Assembly (NCBI GenBank): GCA_947652605.1
Contig: OX393583.1
Location: 13,309,222 to 13,373,221, forward strand
From: Elmis aenea
Taxonomy: Eukaryota; Arthropoda; Insecta; Coleoptera; Elmidae
DNA length: 64,000 bases
Reading direction: 5' to 3'
The position numbers and the translations under genes are program-made. Positions 43,390-53,736 of this stretch are shown in pieces. The notes beneath the pieces are model-generated. The model searched no databases, had not been told where the DNA came from, and saw only the letters and a program-made list of their open reading frames with translations. Position 1 is the stretch's first letter. Each line of letters opens with the position of its first letter.

Positions 43390-44083
43390 TATTAAGTCAC
43401 TAAGGGTGAACTAAAAGCTAAAGAATAATTAATTGATATTAGGATTTTTTAAATCTTTTTGTTAAGGCTCATTAAAGCTTTGTGTAACAGTTTTTATATT
43501 GCATTTATATTGCAGAGAGAAACATTGATTGAATAATCAAGTAGCTATTGAAACGGAAATGTTATTAGATTGCATTCAGATTAATTTGGTTTATCAATTG
43601 AATGCAACAATGTTAACTAACTTATACAATCACATTTCTATGCAATACGCTACGGATGTCGTTGTTCTTATAATTTTTTCCGCAATTAAGCCTGTCGCGC
43701 ACGGGCGATATTTTAAGGTGCAATTTTTGGTCGCCCAAAATTGATCGCACTAAAGTAAATAAAACGTTTCATTTAGTTTATGCAATAAACAAACAGAAAT
43801 ATTTAAATTAGGTACCAACCAATCGTTTACCTGAATGAATATAATTTCTTAATTGTAGGTAGTTTTAAACATGTTTTTAACACGTATTTTCCATTTCCGT
43901 TTGTAAACCTGTATTTTTAGGTACAAATGCATTAATTTCTATATTGACCAATGGCAGCTTTGTGATAAAATTAAATTGTTATTTGAATATTGAGTTGTAC
44001 AAAAGTTTTAATCAGTGTTTAGAAAACTTGCAAACCAATAACGTGAACTAGCTGTAAACAGTGTTTTCGTTGATTCGGTTGTT
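43390..44083. other. No gene seen
   Basis: AT-rich. A 71-codon ORF (43529-43744) has no recognisable domain and unremarkable composition. Confidence 0.3.
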
Positions 44084-44091
44084 CAAACGAC

Positions 44092-46016
44092 CAGGGCTTC
44101 GAACCGGAACTGAACCGAAAAACGAAAACCGTTATTTTTGTCGGAACGAAAACCGGAACTGAACCGAAAAAAAATATCGGTTTATTACGGCTCGGTACAT
44201 GTTCAACAAACTCGCGCGTTTTGTTTATATATATACAGGGTGTCCCAGATTACATTTCCAGCATGGGGATCTCGCTTATTATAAGAGATACAGGTTTGTT
44301 TAAATTAGATGAATTATTCCTTGGTATGAAAGGAGCCACAATCAATTTTTAAAAGTACAAAATTCGTCGTGCTTCAGATGTTATAGCAAAAAATATGAAA
44401 ATGTCGAATTTCTTTTTTCTTTCATAACTTTTTTGTCTTAATCGTTGGAACAATTTTATTTGTACTTTCTGAAAGCACTTTTTTATGGAGAATGTAACTG
44501 TCATTTTGGATTTTTTTCAACACCTACCATTTTCGATTTATTACCCCCAATTCCATTTTTTCTTAAGGACCGCGAAGTTGGCTATGGAATAGTTGAATGT
44601 GCTTTTTTTTACTCGTTAAAATGAGATATTATTTGCTATACCTATTTTTATAAAAAAGTCACAAAATGAAAAAAAATCGTATTTTACCCATGACTTATCA
44701 AGCTATCTATGAAAATAAAAACAAAAAACAACTAATTAAATGTCAAATGACAGTTGCCATTTGTCTGCGGTATCATTTATTAGAATTTCATATTATTGTT
44801 GTGTAATTCGATAGTCTTTGTAGTAATTATTGTTATAATGATGGCTACATTTAAAAATAGCGAAAAATTTGACATGTTGAGATGCTACATTCTTTACCAT
44901 AAAAACTGTGGAAGCTGAGCGAATATACTTGAGCTATATCTTGAGAAAAGGCAACGAAGAGTGTATAATTACAGAAATTTGGAAATACATTTAAAAGAAT
45001 ATGGTTTCTTCGAAAAACCAACCAAAAATCCAAAACAAATCCATAAAGAATTACAAATATCTATTTTGCACAGTTTCTGTTGTAAAGAATTTAGCATTTC
45101 AACATTAAACAGTTTTAATTAGTTGTAAATGTGCCCATAATTATATGAAAACAAATTTGCTACAAAAACTATCGAATTACACAACAATACTATACATTCT
45201 AATAAATGATGTCGCATACAAATGGTAACTGTCATTTGACATTTATGTAGTTGTTTTTTGTTTTTATTTTCATAGATAGCTTGATAAGTCATGGGTAAAT
45301 ACGATTTTTTTTTCATTTTGTGACTTGTTTATAAAAATAGGTATAGCAAGTAATATCTCATTTAAACGAGTAAAAAAAAGCACATTCAACTATTCCATAG
45401 CCAACTTCGCGGTCCATAAGAAAAAATGGAATTGGGGGTAATATCTCGAAAATGGTAGGTGTTAAAAAAAATCTAAAATGACAGTTACATTCTCCATTAA
45501 AAAGTATCTTCAGAAAGTACAAATAAAATTGCTCTAACGATTAAGACAAAAAAAATATGATAGAAAAAAGAATTCGACATTTTCATATTTTTTGCTATAA
45601 CATCTGAAGCACGACGAATTTTGTACTTTTAAAAATTGATTGTGGCTCCTTTCATACCAAGGAATAATTCATCTAATTTAAACAAACCTGTATCTCTTAT
45701 AATAAGCGAGAAATGCTGGAAATGTAATCTGGGACACCCTGTATATATATATATATATATATGTTTCTTTTAATAAATTATATTATCATCATATGTAATA
45801 TAGGTACTTCTATTTCAAATTATTATACCTTATTATTATACCAAATAAAAACATTTAAAAAAATAAAAAGTAATCACTCGGAGCTAAACCGAAAACCGAA
45901 AACCGAAAAAAACCGTTATTATTTCCGGAACGAAAACCGGAACCGAACCGATACATATTTTTTTAATTGAACCGGAACGAAAACCGAAACGAAAAAAATT
46001 ACGGTTCGAAGCCCTG
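44092..46016. mobile_element. hAT-type MITE with nested F7
   Basis: Starts CAGGGCTTCGAACCGGAAC and ends TACGGTTCGAAGCCCTG, flanked by the exact duplication CAAACGAC (44084-44091, 46017-46024). Own sequence is about 420 bp of AACCGAAAACCG-type repeats; the rest is the F7 palindrome at 44236-45741. Confidence 0.92.
44236..45741. mobile_element. F7 palindromic MITE
   Basis: A 1506-bp element from TA|CAGGGTGTCCCAGATTAC to GTAATCTGGGACACCCTG|TA. Arms share ATGGGGATCTCGCTTATTAT, GCTTCAGATGTTATAGC, GACCGCGAAGTTGGCTATGG and complements. Similar 60-65-codon ORFs in opposite arms are artefacts. An AT dinucleotide run follows the right end. Confidence 0.9.
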
Positions 46017-46068
46017 CAAACGACACAAGTCGTTTAATTCATGAAATAGAAGAGCGGCCGGGCTTATA

Positions 46069-46150
46069 CAGGGTGTTTCTGAACGATGTAGCATAATTGC
46101 TACTGGTGAATCTACATAGAAAAATAGGACGATTTAGCCCATCATGCCTT
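46069..46150. mobile_element. Orphan TA|CAGGGTG terminus
   Basis: TTA|CAGGGTGTTTCTGAACG starts about 80 bp before the minisatellite; no right end found after the array. Confidence 0.4.
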
Positions 46151-46540
46151 GTCGCCCAGTTGACCGTCGCCCAGTTGACAGTCGCCCAGTTGACCGTCAC
46201 CCAGTTGACAGTCGCCCAGTTGACTATCGCCCAGTTGACCGTCGCCGAGTTGAACGTCGCCCAGTTGACCGTCGCCGAGTTGAACGTCGCCCAGTTGACC
46301 GTCGCCCAGCTGACCGTCGCCCAGCTGACCGTCGCCCAGTTGACCGTCGCCAAGTTGAACGTTGCCCAGTTGACCGTCGCCGAGTTGAACGTCGCCCAGT
46401 TGACCGTCGCCCAGCTGACCGTCGCCCAGCTGACCATCGCCCAGTTGACCGTCGCCCAGTTGACCATCGCCCAGTTGACCGTCGCCGAGTTGAACGTCGC
46501 CCAGCTGACCGTCGCCCAGCTGACCGTCGCCCAGTTGTCG
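46151..46540. repeat. GC-rich 15-bp minisatellite, 26 units
   Basis: Perfectly phased tandem array of GTCGCCCAGTTGACC and variants (GTCGCCGAGTTGAAC, GTCGCCCAGCTGACC, ATCGCCCAGTTGACC). Variant order repeats every seven units (105 bp): the GAGTTGAAC form at 46271, 46376 and 46481 is followed in the first two cases by CAGTTGACC and two CAGCTGACC units. The unit length is a multiple of three and lacks stops, so long ORFs exist in several frames on both strands; these are not genes. Every unit except the GAGTTGAAC and AAGTTGAAC variants carries a CANNTG E-box. Confidence 0.97.
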
Positions 46541-46679
46541 CGTACCGTGAAATTCGATGTGCCAAAATCGTGATATTTTGTGAAGGCAATCCATCTCTAT
46601 AATTTCAACGTCTGTTGTATCTGTATCTAAAATTGTGTGCTAGTTAATTGTGCAAATATTGACTTGGGTTTGTTTTTAG

Positions 46680-46756
46680 AACAACAGAAGTACATATATC
46701 ATATCTGTTTCACGTTTTATCACTCGGCGGTACTGATTTCTGCTTAATATGTACAG
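46680..46756 (+). other. Weak internal exon candidate
   Basis: Acceptor TTGTTTTTAG at 46670-46679 and donor ACAG|GTAAAG at 46757 bracket 77 bp with one open frame (SYLFHVLSLGGTDFCLIC within it). No domain recognised. The region is free of identified transposons. Could be chance. Confidence 0.15.
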
Positions 46757-47663
46757 GTAAAGCGAACTTTGGCATCGTTATCTGGGTAAAATGTTTCTTA
46801 TCTGGACGAGGAAATAATTGCATCCTAGTACCGGGTTCGATAAAAATTCCGTCAACGATTTAAATAGAACAAAACCACAATTAATTTAAGGCGGCGTTCT
46901 ATAGTTAGGTCAATTTAATTGTTGGGGTTAAGTGTGTGGAAATATTTTGCCAACAGAATTTCGTTTCTAAATATGTCTACGTATTCGCGAATCAGTGTGA
47001 AGATGTTATAACACACACATTTATCAGTTGTATATAAATTATATGGTTTGTGACCGCGAGCAATACGCTCTGGTTCGGTCGACAAACGAGGGCGGAAAAG
47101 TTTTGTTTTGTTACGGTTTAAAGAATAAGTAGTTGAGAAATTTTGATTATTTGAAGAGGGCTCAGATCTCCTTGAGTTATTTTTAATTCAGAAAAAAATT
47201 GTTTGTGCGTTGATCTTCGGATGTTGATACAAACTGACATCTTCGGAAAAACACTCTTGTTGCTTCAAGATGTACTTTGAGTGTAAAAAAAGGTATTTTA
47301 GTTTTAATTTTTAAAATTTATTTCCTAACCATAGTTAGATACTATTCTAAGCATTTTTAAAGAAATGGTGAAATTGTTAGTTTGAGGATTGAACGGTTAA
47401 TAAAAACAAAGCAATGTTCCCTCTAATTTTTATCAACAACGCATTTTTTTTTCGTCTGTGCAATTTTTGTAAAATCGAAGTAATTTGTGCGCCATTTCAA
47501 ATAATACTTACTTGTTTACATTATTGATTTTAAAGTCAATTATATCAGTAAAAGTTTGTAATAAGAATTATAATAAAATTTTAATTTCAGAAATGTTTAT
47601 TTAAATATTATCCTCAAAAAAATCCATACGCATAAAATTTGTTGTAAAAATTAACAACATGTA
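46757..47663. other. Low-repeat region with a weak first-exon candidate
   Basis: No transposon recognised. A GC-richer patch at about 47050-47110 lies upstream of ATGTACTTTGAGTGTAAAAA at 47270, followed by AAAG|GTATTT (possible exon MYFECKK, ending 47292). Short and unsupported by codon bias. Confidence 0.2.
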
Positions 47664-48601
47664 GAGTAAAGTGCCCTAATATGGAATACTTTTTTGTTTT
47701 CGGCAATAATTTTCACATTTATTCAATAAAATTTTGCAAAAAAAATTATAGGGAATTTGTAATGAATAAGCAACACATTACTCGAATTCTGGTACGATAT
47801 TACGGTAGATATTTCTTATATAGCTATTTTTTTAAATGTTACTAGTTACTACTATTCCATATTAAGCTCCCGGGGAACCTAATATGGAATACTAGGGGTT
47901 CTTAATATGAAATAAATAGAATTATATAGGAAATATACATTTAAATAAACAACTGCTCAAAGATTAATCTTTTATTTCTTTTTGATTTACATTATTACTT
48001 ACACGAAACCAAAACTCTGTTATTTATGTAAATTAAATTATAGTTCAAGTGTCATTCGAACTAATGTTGATAATTTATTTATTTGTTACAGGTAGGACAA
48101 TATAATTGTTTTTTTGGGTATTTTGCACATTTTTTGTATGCCCATTCCTGACACTTTTGACACTGAACCCATATTCCTGTACTTAGTGACCATAATCATA
48201 TTCATTATAAAGAAGCTCTTGTATTCCATATTAGGTATCAATGTGACATTTCAGAAATCAGTATATGAGTAACATGAAATGGTCCCAATCAAAATTTTGG
48301 TCTATTTAATTGAAATGTAAAGGCTCATGCTAAATAAACATGCAATAAAATATTTTATATCATTTACCCTAGCATATAATATTTTGCACTGAAAGATTTA
48401 GCCCAAAAACTCAGTAGCACGTCAAAAATATATTTGAATCTGTTATGTAATCTAGTGAATATTTTTTAACTATTTTACATTTGGGAATGTGTGTTCAATG
48501 TACAAATAGGTACATACTTTTCAACAGATATCGTTTATTCATTGTCATAAAACTGATGTATTCCATAATAAATTCCTGTTTGATATTAGGGCACTTTACT
48601 C
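47664..48601. mobile_element. MITE with GAGTAAAGTGCCC ends and internal repeats of its terminal motif
   Basis: Ends GAGTAAAGTGCCCTAATAT and ATATTAGGGCACTTTACTC; left flank TA, right flank CA. The subterminal CCTAATATGGAATAC recurs inside at about 47878 and, inverted, near 47858 and 48221, including a palindrome around TTAAGCTCCCGGGGAACC. Tc1/pogo-type by ends; no ORF. Confidence 0.7.
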
Positions 48602-48612
48602 CAATATATATA

Positions 48613-49150
48613 CAGGGTGTTTCACTTTTCCATGGGACACTATTTCTATCTTCGTAAATAAAGAAAATACAAGGTTGGTTAAATGAGACAAAAGTTAGCT
48701 ATTTAGGAGTGTATTTTAAACAAGATCTTGTTTTGCTTAAAAATTCCATTGCTTGCGTGATATAACGAAAAAACAGAAATCGATCAAAATTTTTAAACTT
48801 AAATATCTCGGCTAATGTTGCAAATACAGTAAAGTAAAGAGCAAGCAAAAATGTTTTGTAGATTTTGTTTGCTATAAGAAGGCGATAGTCGGATTTTTAT
48901 TTATAAATTACCGTGCGATATATTTGACAAAACAACTTTTTTTTAATAGCAGTCGTAGTAGGTGACGACTTAGATTTAAAGATTTTTTTTCTCTTTACAA
49001 TGATATAATATTTTATATGTCTATTTTCAAAACTAAGCGAAATAACCTAAAAAAATGCAAAATCTTAGGATGAAAATCAACGTTGCCATGGAAAAAACAA
49101 TAGCTGACTTCAATTGTTTTATTTCGACCTTTGCTTGTCTATTATGTCAC
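48613..49150. mobile_element. F9 solitary left arm
   Basis: TA|CAGGGTGTTTCACTTTTCC, AATGAGACAAAAGTTAGC, then AAGAAGGCGATAGTCGG and AAATTACCGTGCGATATA. Matches the right arm at 19270-19445 in the outer 130 bp. No right arm here; inner limit uncertain. Confidence 0.65.
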
Positions 49151-49153
49151 TCT

Positions 49154-49920
49154 TTAAACAGTGATATTATTTTGGTAAGGTCCCAAAACTGCCAATTTTT
49201 CAGTGAAAATGATACCATATCCGCAAAAGTACTTATCTATTAACTTTTGATTATTTTTTTTAACTGCGAATTTAAAATCATTGCATTGTCTAATTACAGA
49301 TGATTTCTCGCTGAAAATGGTTTTATATTTTAAACAAAAAAACTCGACTTCTGTAATGCCATAATTAAAATCACGTGGAAAACGCTGATAAATCAAATGC
49401 TGTCCATTCTTGTACTTCATTTTAAGGAAATATTTTTTCTAAATGAAAACAGCATATTTATAATTGTTATCATGGAACTTGTATCAACTTTAATATTGTT
49501 CTTTCGAACCTTATCAAGAATAATCTTTACTTCACTGCCCCATGGAACATTAGTTTGTTTGAGATATTGATCAATTGATCCCTGATTTTATTAATTTTTC
49601 CCCGAACAAATTGATATGTATCAAGTGGAGTTGGATAGCGCCGCTGGAAAATTTTGTACAATGAAGCAAGTTCTTTCAAAATTTCATTTAAAATCCCCAC
49701 GTTTGCTTGAAAGTCAAGATTTTATAATTTCTTTAAACATAATTTTGACATAGGACCTCTTCTTTAAAATATTCAAGGAAAGAATCATAATTTCTAATTA
49801 TTTCTTTGAGTGCAAGATGTCTAGATAAGCAGCTAACTTTATTTAAAGGTTTAAAAGCAATAGCTTCATTTTCAGAAGCTTCGGCAATGTCTTGAAATTT
49901 GCTTTAATTAGATTATTGCA
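49154..49920 (-). pseudogene. hAT-like transposase relic
   Basis: Minus-strand fragments in order: SCLSRHLALKEIIRNYDSFL, EYFKEEV, then LNEILKELASLYKIFQRRYP with TPLDTYQFVRGKI, VKIILDKVRKNNIKVDTSSM, MKYKNGQHLIYQRFPRDFNY and FSEKSSVIRQCNDFKFAVKK (the last two open, 49420-49154). The RxLSRHLALK...NYDSFLEYFKEE pattern is typical of ZNF862/DUF4371-type hAT transposases. Several frameshifts; both ends lost. Confidence 0.6.
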
Positions 49921-50492
49921 GATAGATATAGGAAACGCTAATACAGATTGATGCAGAATATAATTTTGCATTAGAAAATGAAAACAAAAATTGGGCATTG
50001 TATTTGAAATAAACTAGTTTTACTGGTCTGAAGTTGTTTAAAAAAAAAATTAAATTTTGGACACCCTGTAAGTAATGCATCCATTGGAAAAATTCCAGTA
50101 TGAACTCCAAGGTTTCTTCTATTTATAGTCTAAATTTGAGGGTTTTCTCTTTAAAAATGGCGGCGGTAGAAAATATTACGCATCACAATGAAAATCAAAA
50201 GATTTTCAAAAAAGTCCAAAAATCTAAAAAACTACTGCACTTAGGTATAGGGAATGCTAATAAAAGTCCCTCTAATATAATGTGCTATATCCAACAATGC
50301 AATAAATAATGTACCATTGTATTTGAAATAAGAAAGTAGACGTCAACTTCCTGTATATCCAAAAGTGTCGCCATCTTGAAAATATTTTCATTAAACAGCG
50401 ATCAAATGCCATTATGGTCATAATCAAAATTTCAGATCATTATCCTTTTTTATTCTTCATATCTTTTTAAGTACCGGTCTCAATCAATCACC
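49921..50492. mobile_element. F8 solitary right arm
   Basis: Reverse-complemented it reads CAGGGTGATTGATTGAGACC, GATCTGAAATTTTGATTATG, AACCTTGGAGTTCATACTGG and an internal TACAGGGTGTCCAAAATTTA, in the same order as 29621-31520. Ends CAATCACCCTG|TA at 50492. Confidence 0.75.
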
Positions 50493-50523
50493 CTGTAAAG
50501 TGTAGGTAGGGGAAGCTGGTATA

Positions 50524-52519
50524 CAGCCTGTTCAAACTTAAGGGGGCACTATTGCTAACTTTTTTATTTGAATAGGTAGAGAGTAGGTTAAATGGGGAAA
50601 GAAGCATAACTTTTTATGATGATTTTAACCCTTACATTTGTTTTATAAAACCACTTCCGGTTTCACCGGAAATGAACTCAACTTTCTTAATTTAAATGGA
50701 ATTACTACTTTTTTTTAATGAATTTGAATTCTTTACTTAATTCTACGTCTTTTAAATGTATTTTATTATACATCAATATTTAACCGTTTGCGAGATATTA
50801 CAATTTTAAAAAAAAATTACGGTAACTACTTTTGTATTAAATTAATCTCTATTTGTCCCCATGTAAAAATATTCTGATAATATCACACTTTCTAAATATT
50901 GAAAATGACAATTAAATTTCAAATTTAAATAAAACAAGAAGTCTAATTATAATTAGTGTAATTAGAAAGAAATTACGATAATTTTATTTAAGCAATTAAA
51001 ATAGTTAAAACAAAATGCAAATAAAAAATAATTAAAGTAGATGTTCGAAAACTCTTCCTCCCTGCTTGTCACATTTTATTAATCTTTTATAAACACTGCG
51101 AGTAGCCTTTAAAATTACTCTTCTATCAATACTTCTGATAATGTTATTAATATTAATTTGCAGTTCATCTACAGTTTCATATCTTCTTTTGTAAATTTCA
51201 TCTTTAACGTACCCCCAGAGGAAAAAATCCAATGGTGTCATGTCTGGTGAACGCGCCGGCCATTGGATGGGCCCATTGGTTCCTATCCATTGGTTACCAA
51301 ATAATCTGTCTAATAGAGCACTTGTACCATGATAATTATGAGCCGGAGCACCATCTTGCTGGTAATAAATGAATGGACGATCAATTAAATTAAGATTGTC
51401 GAGAAGCTCTTCTAGTATTTCAGTCATCATTTCAACATATCGCACCCCAGTTAAAGTGCCATGATAAAAATATGGCCCAACTATTTTACAACCTAATATT
51501 CCGCACCATACGTTTAAACTGAAACGGTTCTGTGGATTGTGTGGATGAATGAGGAAAGGGTTCTCTTGAGACCAATAATGATAATTTTTCCTATTAAACA
51601 TACCTTTACTGGAAAAATTTGATTCATCACTCCATAAGACATATTTTAAATGATTTGGGTTTTCTTGGCAAGCATTTATAAACCACCGACAAAACTGCAT
51701 CCTTCTTTCAAGATCACCTGGATGTAATAAATGTACTGGCCGATATTTGTATGGAATGAATTTATGCTTCTTCAGAATACTATGTATCGTACCTAGTGAA
51801 ATTGCCATTTCTTTTAACAAATCTCTTGTTGAGTTATTAGGGTGTGCCTCGAAATATGCCAAAGTGGTAATTAAAGTCTCTTCATCCACAATAAAATCTT
51901 TTTTCTTTCTTTTTTTAGTAAAAACTTGTTCATTTGTTCTAAACTTTCTGTATAGTTTTAAAAAATACCTTCTATTTGGAACCACGCGATCAGGATATAA
52001 CTGAGTGTATTCCTCAATTGCCCTGTTTGCATTTTTTCGACAAATTAAATAAACTTCCAACATATCACATTTTTCTACATGCGTAAAAACCATTTTGGAG
52101 ATCAAATTGGAATAATCACTGGCTAACTGTCAAACTGTCACTGTGAAAAACAATTGCAGCATGTACATAATTTTGTTAATATTCATGGATAACGTTATTT
52201 AACAAAAAAATTAAGAAAATTTGCGTTAACATTTTCCAATGAAAATATCTCGAAACTGGTTAATTATTGATGTATGATAAAATACATTTAAAAGACGTAG
52301 AATTAAGTAAAGAATTCAAATCCGTTAAAAAAAAGTAGTAATTCCATTTAAATTAAGAAAGTTGAGTTCATTTCCGGTGAAACCGAAAGTGGTTTTATAA
52401 AACAAATGTAAGAGTTAACATCACCATAAAAAGTTGTAATTCTTTCCCCATTTAACCTACTCCCTACCTATTCAAATAAAAAAGTTAGTAATAGTGCCCA
52501 CTTAAGTTTGAACAGGCTG
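50524..52519 (-). mobile_element. Near-intact DD41D mariner/rosa-like transposon
   Basis: A 1996-bp element with ends CAGCCTGTTCAAACTTAAG and its complement, bordered by TA on both sides. The terminal inverted repeats are about 290 bp and differ at roughly 15 positions. They contain ACTTCCGGTTTCACCGGAAA and AACTTTCTTAATTTAAATGG. It encloses one complete transposase gene on the minus strand. It is inserted in the left terminus of another TA element, so it is the younger of the two. Confidence 0.92.
51032..52105 (-). CDS. Tc1/mariner-superfamily transposase (DD41D)
   Basis: 357 codons, ATG to stop without interruption. N-terminus (residues 1-60: CDMLEVYLICRKNANRAIEE, then YPDRVVPNRRYFLKLYRKF) fits a DUF4817-type helix-turn-helix. 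A second HTH follows around residues 95-125 (NNSTRDLLKEMAISLGTIHS). Catalytic motifs: LWSDESNF (first Asp), YYQQDGAPAHNYH (second Asp), and WPARSPDMTPLDFFLWG (third Asp, in LDFF). Forty-one residues lie between the second and third Asp, the DD41D spacing known from the rosa group. Cut-and-paste transposition of the surrounding element at TA is expected. No missing key residue, so it may be functional. The first Met has a second Met four codons later; either could start. Confidence 0.93.
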   Translation of the reverse strand: MISKMVFTHVEKCDMLEVYLICRKNANRAIEEYTQLYPDRVVPNRRYFLKLYRKFRTNEQVFTKKRKKKDFIVDEETLITTLAYFEAHPNNSTRDLLKEMAISLGTIHSILKKHKFIPYKYRPVHLLHPGDLERRMQFCRWFINACQENPNHLKYVLWSDESNFSSKGMFNRKNYHYWSQENPFLIHPHNPQNRFSLNVWCGILGCKIVGPYFYHGTLTGVRYVEMMTEILEELLDNLNLIDRPFIYYQQDGAPAHNYHGTSALLDRLFGNQWIGTNGPIQWPARSPDMTPLDFFLWGYVKDEIYKRRYETVDELQININNIIRSIDRRVILKATRSVYKRLIKCDKQGGRVFEHLL

Positions 52520-52906
52520 TATACTGGGACACTTTTTTTAAATTTTGCGTAACTTTTGAACGGCTTAATTTGCATACCTCAAATTGATATGAGATATTCA
52601 TATTGCTTTAGTTTATCATTGCATATACAAAAAAATATTTAAAAAAAATAAAGGTACACAAATAGAGGGACTGTCCCACTATACACCACTTGTCCCTACA
52701 TAAACCACCCCGTGGTACATTGTGGGACAGCAAAAAATATATATGAAATAAAGCATAAGTAATTAAAAAAAAAGCTTAATTTTAATTTTTTATTTTAAAA
52801 ACTTTCACTTTTCATGGGCATTTAGACATTGTACTTTGAAAAATCAAACAAATTAAAAATGTTTCTTTGTTTTTTCAGTGCCCCCAAACGTAGTCGGTGC
52901 GCTTAA

Positions 52907-53136
52907 GGCTGCGGTTACATTACAACCGTATTCGCGCGATGGGCTTCGCGCGTATGCGTCCGTATATGCGCGAATCAAAGAAACCAATGCAAGCATATGA
53001 GAGTGGTTTCGGGCGAATTATCGCTTGTAGTATAACCGCTCTTATATGCTTGCATTGGTTTGTTTTAGTCGCGCGCATACGGACGCGTACGCGCGAAGCT
53101 CATTCGTGCGAATACGCTTGTAATGAAAACGCAGAC
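52907..53136. mobile_element. CpG-rich MITE with TAA duplication
   Basis: A 230-bp palindromic element: GGCTGCGGTTACATTACAA and (inverted) GTCTGCGTTTTCATTACAA; inner arms share GCTTCGCGCGTA, GCGTCCGTAT and ACCAATGCAAGCATAT. TAA on each side (52904-52906, 53137-53139). A PIF/Harbinger-type MITE by duplication length. An 80-codon ORF spanning it is incidental. Confidence 0.8.
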
Positions 53137-53139
53137 TAA

Positions 53140-53736
53140 CCTACACAGAATATTGTCTTTTTCAACAGTCTTTATCTCTGTTTTTAGAGAAAGAAAATCT
53201 AAAGTCGGAAGTCTTTTTCAGAAAATTTACCTGATTATCATCATTGTCCCACAATGCACAATGTGATCAATTTTTAAAAGCAACGATTTAATGAAAAACT
53301 TGTATGATTATTTTAAGTTTAAACATTGTACATACATTTAATATACTGTAAGGTACACCTACGCCAAATTTTCTAATTGTCGTTAAATAAATAAAAAAGT
53401 TTTAGCACATAAACTGAATAACCACAAAAAAAAATGCGCAGTTACCAAACATGCCTCACATGTGCAAGTCACTATGACATTGTTTACGACACATACTGTA
53501 GACAGGATATAATGGGACTGCTTAACCGCTATTTTGATGTAAACAAACTTCAAGTACGGGGTAACAGATGGGCAAAATCTCTGTTGTCCCACTATATACC
53601 ATGTCCCAGTATATACCATCTTCCCCTATATGATACATAGGTAACCTTCATTTTTTTGGCGGCCCTCCCATAAGTCACAGAGACTCTAAGTAGCCCCTGG
53701 TCTTAATAAGCCTGTGCATCCCTGGTCTAAGGTCAA
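53140..53736. other. Right part of the TA element and spacer
   Basis: Holds the GTCCCA-rich right end to 53626, then about 100 bp of unassigned sequence (GTAGCCCCTGGTCTTAATAA). No gene. Confidence 0.4.

Larger units (their letters stand above)
50509..53626. mobile_element. TA-type element split by a DD41D transposon
   Basis: Left end TA|GGGGAAGCTGGTATA; after the inserted transposon it continues CTGGGACAC at 52524. Right end GTCCCAGTATATACC-ATCTTCCCC|TA at 53626 is the inverse of the rejoined left end. Related GTCCCAC blocks recur inside (about 52674, 52730 as GTGGGACAG, 53247, 53587). A small TAA-flanked MITE lies at 52907-53136. No transposase of its own. Confidence 0.7.

Noticed and set aside
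44092..46024. GGTTCGAAGCC as a tRNA B-box
   Set aside because: It is the hAT terminal repeat; no A-box or cloverleaf can be drawn around it.
46039..46602. Long ORFs of 120-158 codons in several frames on both strands, with pentapeptide repeats
   Set aside because: A 15-bp stop-free tandem unit keeps all its frames open; the repeats in the translations mirror the DNA repeat, and no start, splice or domain signal supports a protein.
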